A stretch of DNA of 7,969 bases from Oleiagrimonas sp036379395 (GTDB lineage Bacteria; Pseudomonadota; Gammaproteobacteria; Xanthomonadales; Rhodanobacteraceae), in assembly GCA_036379395.1 (NCBI GenBank), contig DASVGR010000076.1, positions 1 through 7,969 on the forward strand, read 5' to 3'. This document shows positions 6,369 through 7,969 of this stretch, one piece after another (the first letter of the stretch is position 1; every line of letters starts with the position of its first letter). Made by a program: the position numbers and the translations under genes. The notes under the pieces are model-generated. The model was given only the letters and a program-made list of their open reading frames with translations, was not told the origin of the DNA and did not search any database.

Positions 6369-6374
6369 TACAAT
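6369..6374 (+). promoter_or_regulatory. Putative -10 box of speA
   Basis: TACAAT within CGTTTACAATAAGC on the plus strand. Transcription would begin near 6380, giving a leader of about 130 nt before the speA ATG. It faces away from the identical box of speE, 47 bp away, and again lacks an obvious -35. Confidence 0.4.
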
Positions 6375-6379
6375 AAGCG

Positions 6380-6512
6380 CCTCAAGGCCGTCCCGCGGCG
6401 TGCATGAGGCGTCAGCCTCAAGACTTCCGGCGGCCGCAGGTGTTGCGTCAAGGTTCGCCGCTGCGACGTTTTTTTCCTCGCGGAAATTCCGCGGCACTTG
6501 CTGGGCAACGAC
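6380..6512 (+). promoter_or_regulatory. speA 5' leader with possible alternative RNA structures
   Basis: A GC-rich stretch before speA with unusual internal structure. A perfect stem-loop TGAGGC-GTCA-GCCTCA lies at 6405-6420. GCCTCAAG occurs at 6379-6386 and again at 6415-6422, and GCGTCAAG at 6445-6452, so TGAGGC could pair with either of the first two. CGGCGGC (6428-6434) can pair with GCCGCTG (6457-6463, one GU). GCGTC (6445-6449) can instead pair with GACGT (6465-6469) directly before a run of seven T (6469-6475), a terminator-like layout that excludes the former pairing. A 15-bp palindrome CGCGGAA-A-TTCCGCG follows at 6479-6493, and TTGC-TGG-GCAA at 6498-6508 abuts the start. No Shine-Dalgarno is seen before the speA ATG. 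Attenuation or translational control is inference; folding was done by eye. Confidence 0.35.
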
Positions 6513-7969
6513 ATGACCGACAGCTGGGACATCGAGCGCGCGCGCCACACCTACGCGGTGGCGCATTGGGGCGCCGGTTACTTCGACATCAACGACGACG
6601 GCGATCTGGCCGTGCGGCCGGCGCGCACGCACGGGCCGAGGTTGCCGCTGCCCGAACTGGTCGACGCCGCGCGCGCGCAGGGTCTGCGCCTGCCGCTGCT
6701 GCTGCGCTTTCCGGACATTCTGGCCGACCGCCTGGCGCGCATGCGCGGCGCGTTTGCGCAGGCCACGCGCGAAGCCGACTACGCCGGCGGCTACACGGCG
6801 ATTTACCCGATCAAGGTGAACCAGCAGCGCGGCGTGGCCGGCGAGCTGGTGCGCGTGGCCGGCGAGCAGGCCGACGGCGTCACCGGTTTCGGTCTGGAAG
6901 CCGGCTCCAAACCCGAGCTGATGGCCGTGCTGGCGCTGGCCGCGCCGGGCAGCCGCGTGGTGTGCAACGGCTACAAGGACCGCCAGTACGTGCGGCTGGC
7001 GCTGATCGGCCGCGCCATGGGGCTGGACGTGCGCATCGTGATCGAAAAGCCCGACGAGCTGGAGCACGTCATCGCCGAAGCCGCCGCGCTCGGCATCCGC
7101 CCCAGCCTCGGCGTGCGCGTGCGGCTGGCTTCGATCGGCGCCGGCAAATGGCAGAACACCGGCGGCGAGAAGGGCAAGTTCGGGCTGTCGCCGCGGCAGG
7201 TATTGCGGCTCATCGAGCGTGCGCGCGAGGTGGGCCTGGTCGATTGCCTGACGCTGCTGCATTTCCACATGGGCTCGCAGATTTCGAACCTGCGCGACAT
7301 CGCCACCGGCATGCGCGAAGCCGTGCGCCATTACGTCGAGCTGCGCCGCATGGGCCTGCCGATCGACACGGTCGACGCCGGTGGCGGGCTGGGCGTCGAT
7401 TACGAGGGCACGCGCTCGCGCAGCTACAACTCCATCAACTACACCATGGCGCAATACGCCGCCGCCATCGTCACGCCTCTGGCGCAGGCCTGTCGCGACG
7501 AGCACCTGCCCATGCCGCACCTCATGACCGAGGCCGGGCGCGCCATGACCGCGCATCATGCGCTGCTGGTGGTCGACGTGACCGAAGTCGAAGCCACGCC
7601 CGATGGCACCGTGGTCGAAGCGCGCGCGGACGAACCGGCGGTGCTGACGCGCCTGCGCGAAGTGCATGCCGCGCTCGACGAACGCCCGCTGCCCGAGCTG
7701 TACCAGGAGGCGCGCTTTCACCTCACCGAAGGCCAGACGCTGTATGCGCTGGGCCAGCTGAGCCTGGCAGACCGCGCGCAACTGGAAGACGCCTATTACG
7801 CCATCGCCAACGCCGTGCGCGCGCGCATCAATCCGGCCGAGCGCGCGCATCGCCCGGTGCTGGACGATCTGGACGCGCGTCTGGTCGACAAGTATTTCGG
7901 CAACTTTTCCGTGTTCGAATCCACGCCCGACGTGTGGGCCATCGACCAAGTGTTTCCGGTGATGCCGAT
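6513..7969 (+). CDS. speA: Biosynthetic arginine decarboxylase, 3' end outside window
   Basis: A pyridoxal-phosphate enzyme of fold type III that converts arginine to agmatine and CO2, the first step of the agmatine route to putrescine. 485 residues are visible; the family measures about 630, so roughly the last 145, including the C-terminal catalytic cysteine region, are missing. Signatures: the cofactor lysine in YTAIYPIKVNQ (Lys101), FGLEAGSKPEL (126-136), CNGYKDRQYVRLALIG (151-166), LHFHMGSQISN (249-259) with the histidine that stacks on the cofactor, the phosphate-binding VDAGGGLGVDYEG (287-299), MTEAGRAMTAHHA (338-350), and VFESTPDVWAIDQVFPV near the edge. The N-terminus, TDSWDIERARHTYAVAHWG, matches Xanthomonadales SpeA and supports the ATG at 6513. 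It has no Shine-Dalgarno; the stop of a short leader frame overlaps the ATG (ATGA). It is divergent from speE, the last step of the same route. Confidence 0.96.
   Translation, partial: MTDSWDIERARHTYAVAHWGAGYFDINDDGDLAVRPARTHGPRLPLPELVDAARAQGLRLPLLLRFPDILADRLARMRGAFAQATREADYAGGYTAIYPIKVNQQRGVAGELVRVAGEQADGVTGFGLEAGSKPELMAVLALAAPGSRVVCNGYKDRQYVRLALIGRAMGLDVRIVIEKPDELEHVIAEAAALGIRPSLGVRVRLASIGAGKWQNTGGEKGKFGLSPRQVLRLIERAREVGLVDCLTLLHFHMGSQISNLRDIATGMREAVRHYVELRRMGLPIDTVDAGGGLGVDYEGTRSRSYNSINYTMAQYAAAIVTPLAQACRDEHLPMPHLMTEAGRAMTAHHALLVVDVTEVEATPDGTVVEARADEPAVLTRLREVHAALDERPLPELYQEARFHLTEGQTLYALGQLSLADRAQLEDAYYAIANAVRARINPAERAHRPVLDDLDARLVDKYFGNFSVFESTPDVWAIDQVFPVMP

Noticed and set aside
6430..6437. 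8-bp palindrome GCGGCCGC in the speA leader as an operator
   Set aside because: It is a simple GC palindrome expected by chance at this composition and is better seen as part of the leader pairing.
6404..6512. Arginine-rich leader peptide from ATG 6404 as an arginine-sensing attenuator peptide
   Set aside because: The frame has no stop near the speA start and continues arginine-rich through the coding region, so the arginine content reflects CGN codons in this frame, and no ribosome binding site precedes it.
6282..7949. Long minus-strand open frame continuous with speE (839 codons in total)
   Set aside because: It is the complement of speA, whose protein matches its family throughout. Stops are rare antisense to GC-rich codons; only the speE part is real.

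Overview
The window is GC-rich bacterial chromosome. The SpeE and SpeA proteins are of the type found in Xanthomonadales, and the intergenic palindromes look like the REP elements common in that group and in Pseudomonas. The best guess is a gammaproteobacterium of the Xanthomonadaceae/Rhodanobacteraceae; this is inference from recalled family sequences, not from a search. I saw no rRNA, tRNA, CRISPR array, transposase or phage gene.

Left part (1-4343): four genes, all on the minus strand. In transcription order they are an exported protein of unknown family (4343-3336), a SixA-type phosphohistidine phosphatase (3174-2707), a lipid-anchored phospholipase D/cardiolipin synthase-like enzyme (2658-772) and a HAD-superfamily phosphatase cut by the window edge (638-1). 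The gap after the first gene holds an inverted pair of REP-like palindromes. The gap before the HAD gene holds three copies of an ACAATG core, two of them within an exact 11-bp inverted repeat.

Middle (4344-5429): a divergent intergenic region leads to two small plus-strand membrane-protein genes, a GtrA-family protein (4574-4957) and an unrecognised two-helix protein (about 5132-5329). A third REP-like palindrome sits between the end of the latter and the convergent end of speE.

Right part (5430-7969): a polyamine pair transcribed divergently. speE (spermidine synthase) is on the minus strand and speA (biosynthetic arginine decarboxylase, 3' end outside the window) is on the plus strand. 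SpeA makes agmatine from arginine, agmatine is converted to putrescine by enzymes not in the window, and SpeE aminopropylates putrescine to spermidine. The 231-bp region between them has back-to-back TACAAT -10-like boxes and an unusual, repeat-rich speA leader of about 140 nt with alternative pairings, a T7 tract and no Shine-Dalgarno before the speA ATG. This leader is the most interesting undescribed-looking element here, though the evidence for a regulatory function is only structural.
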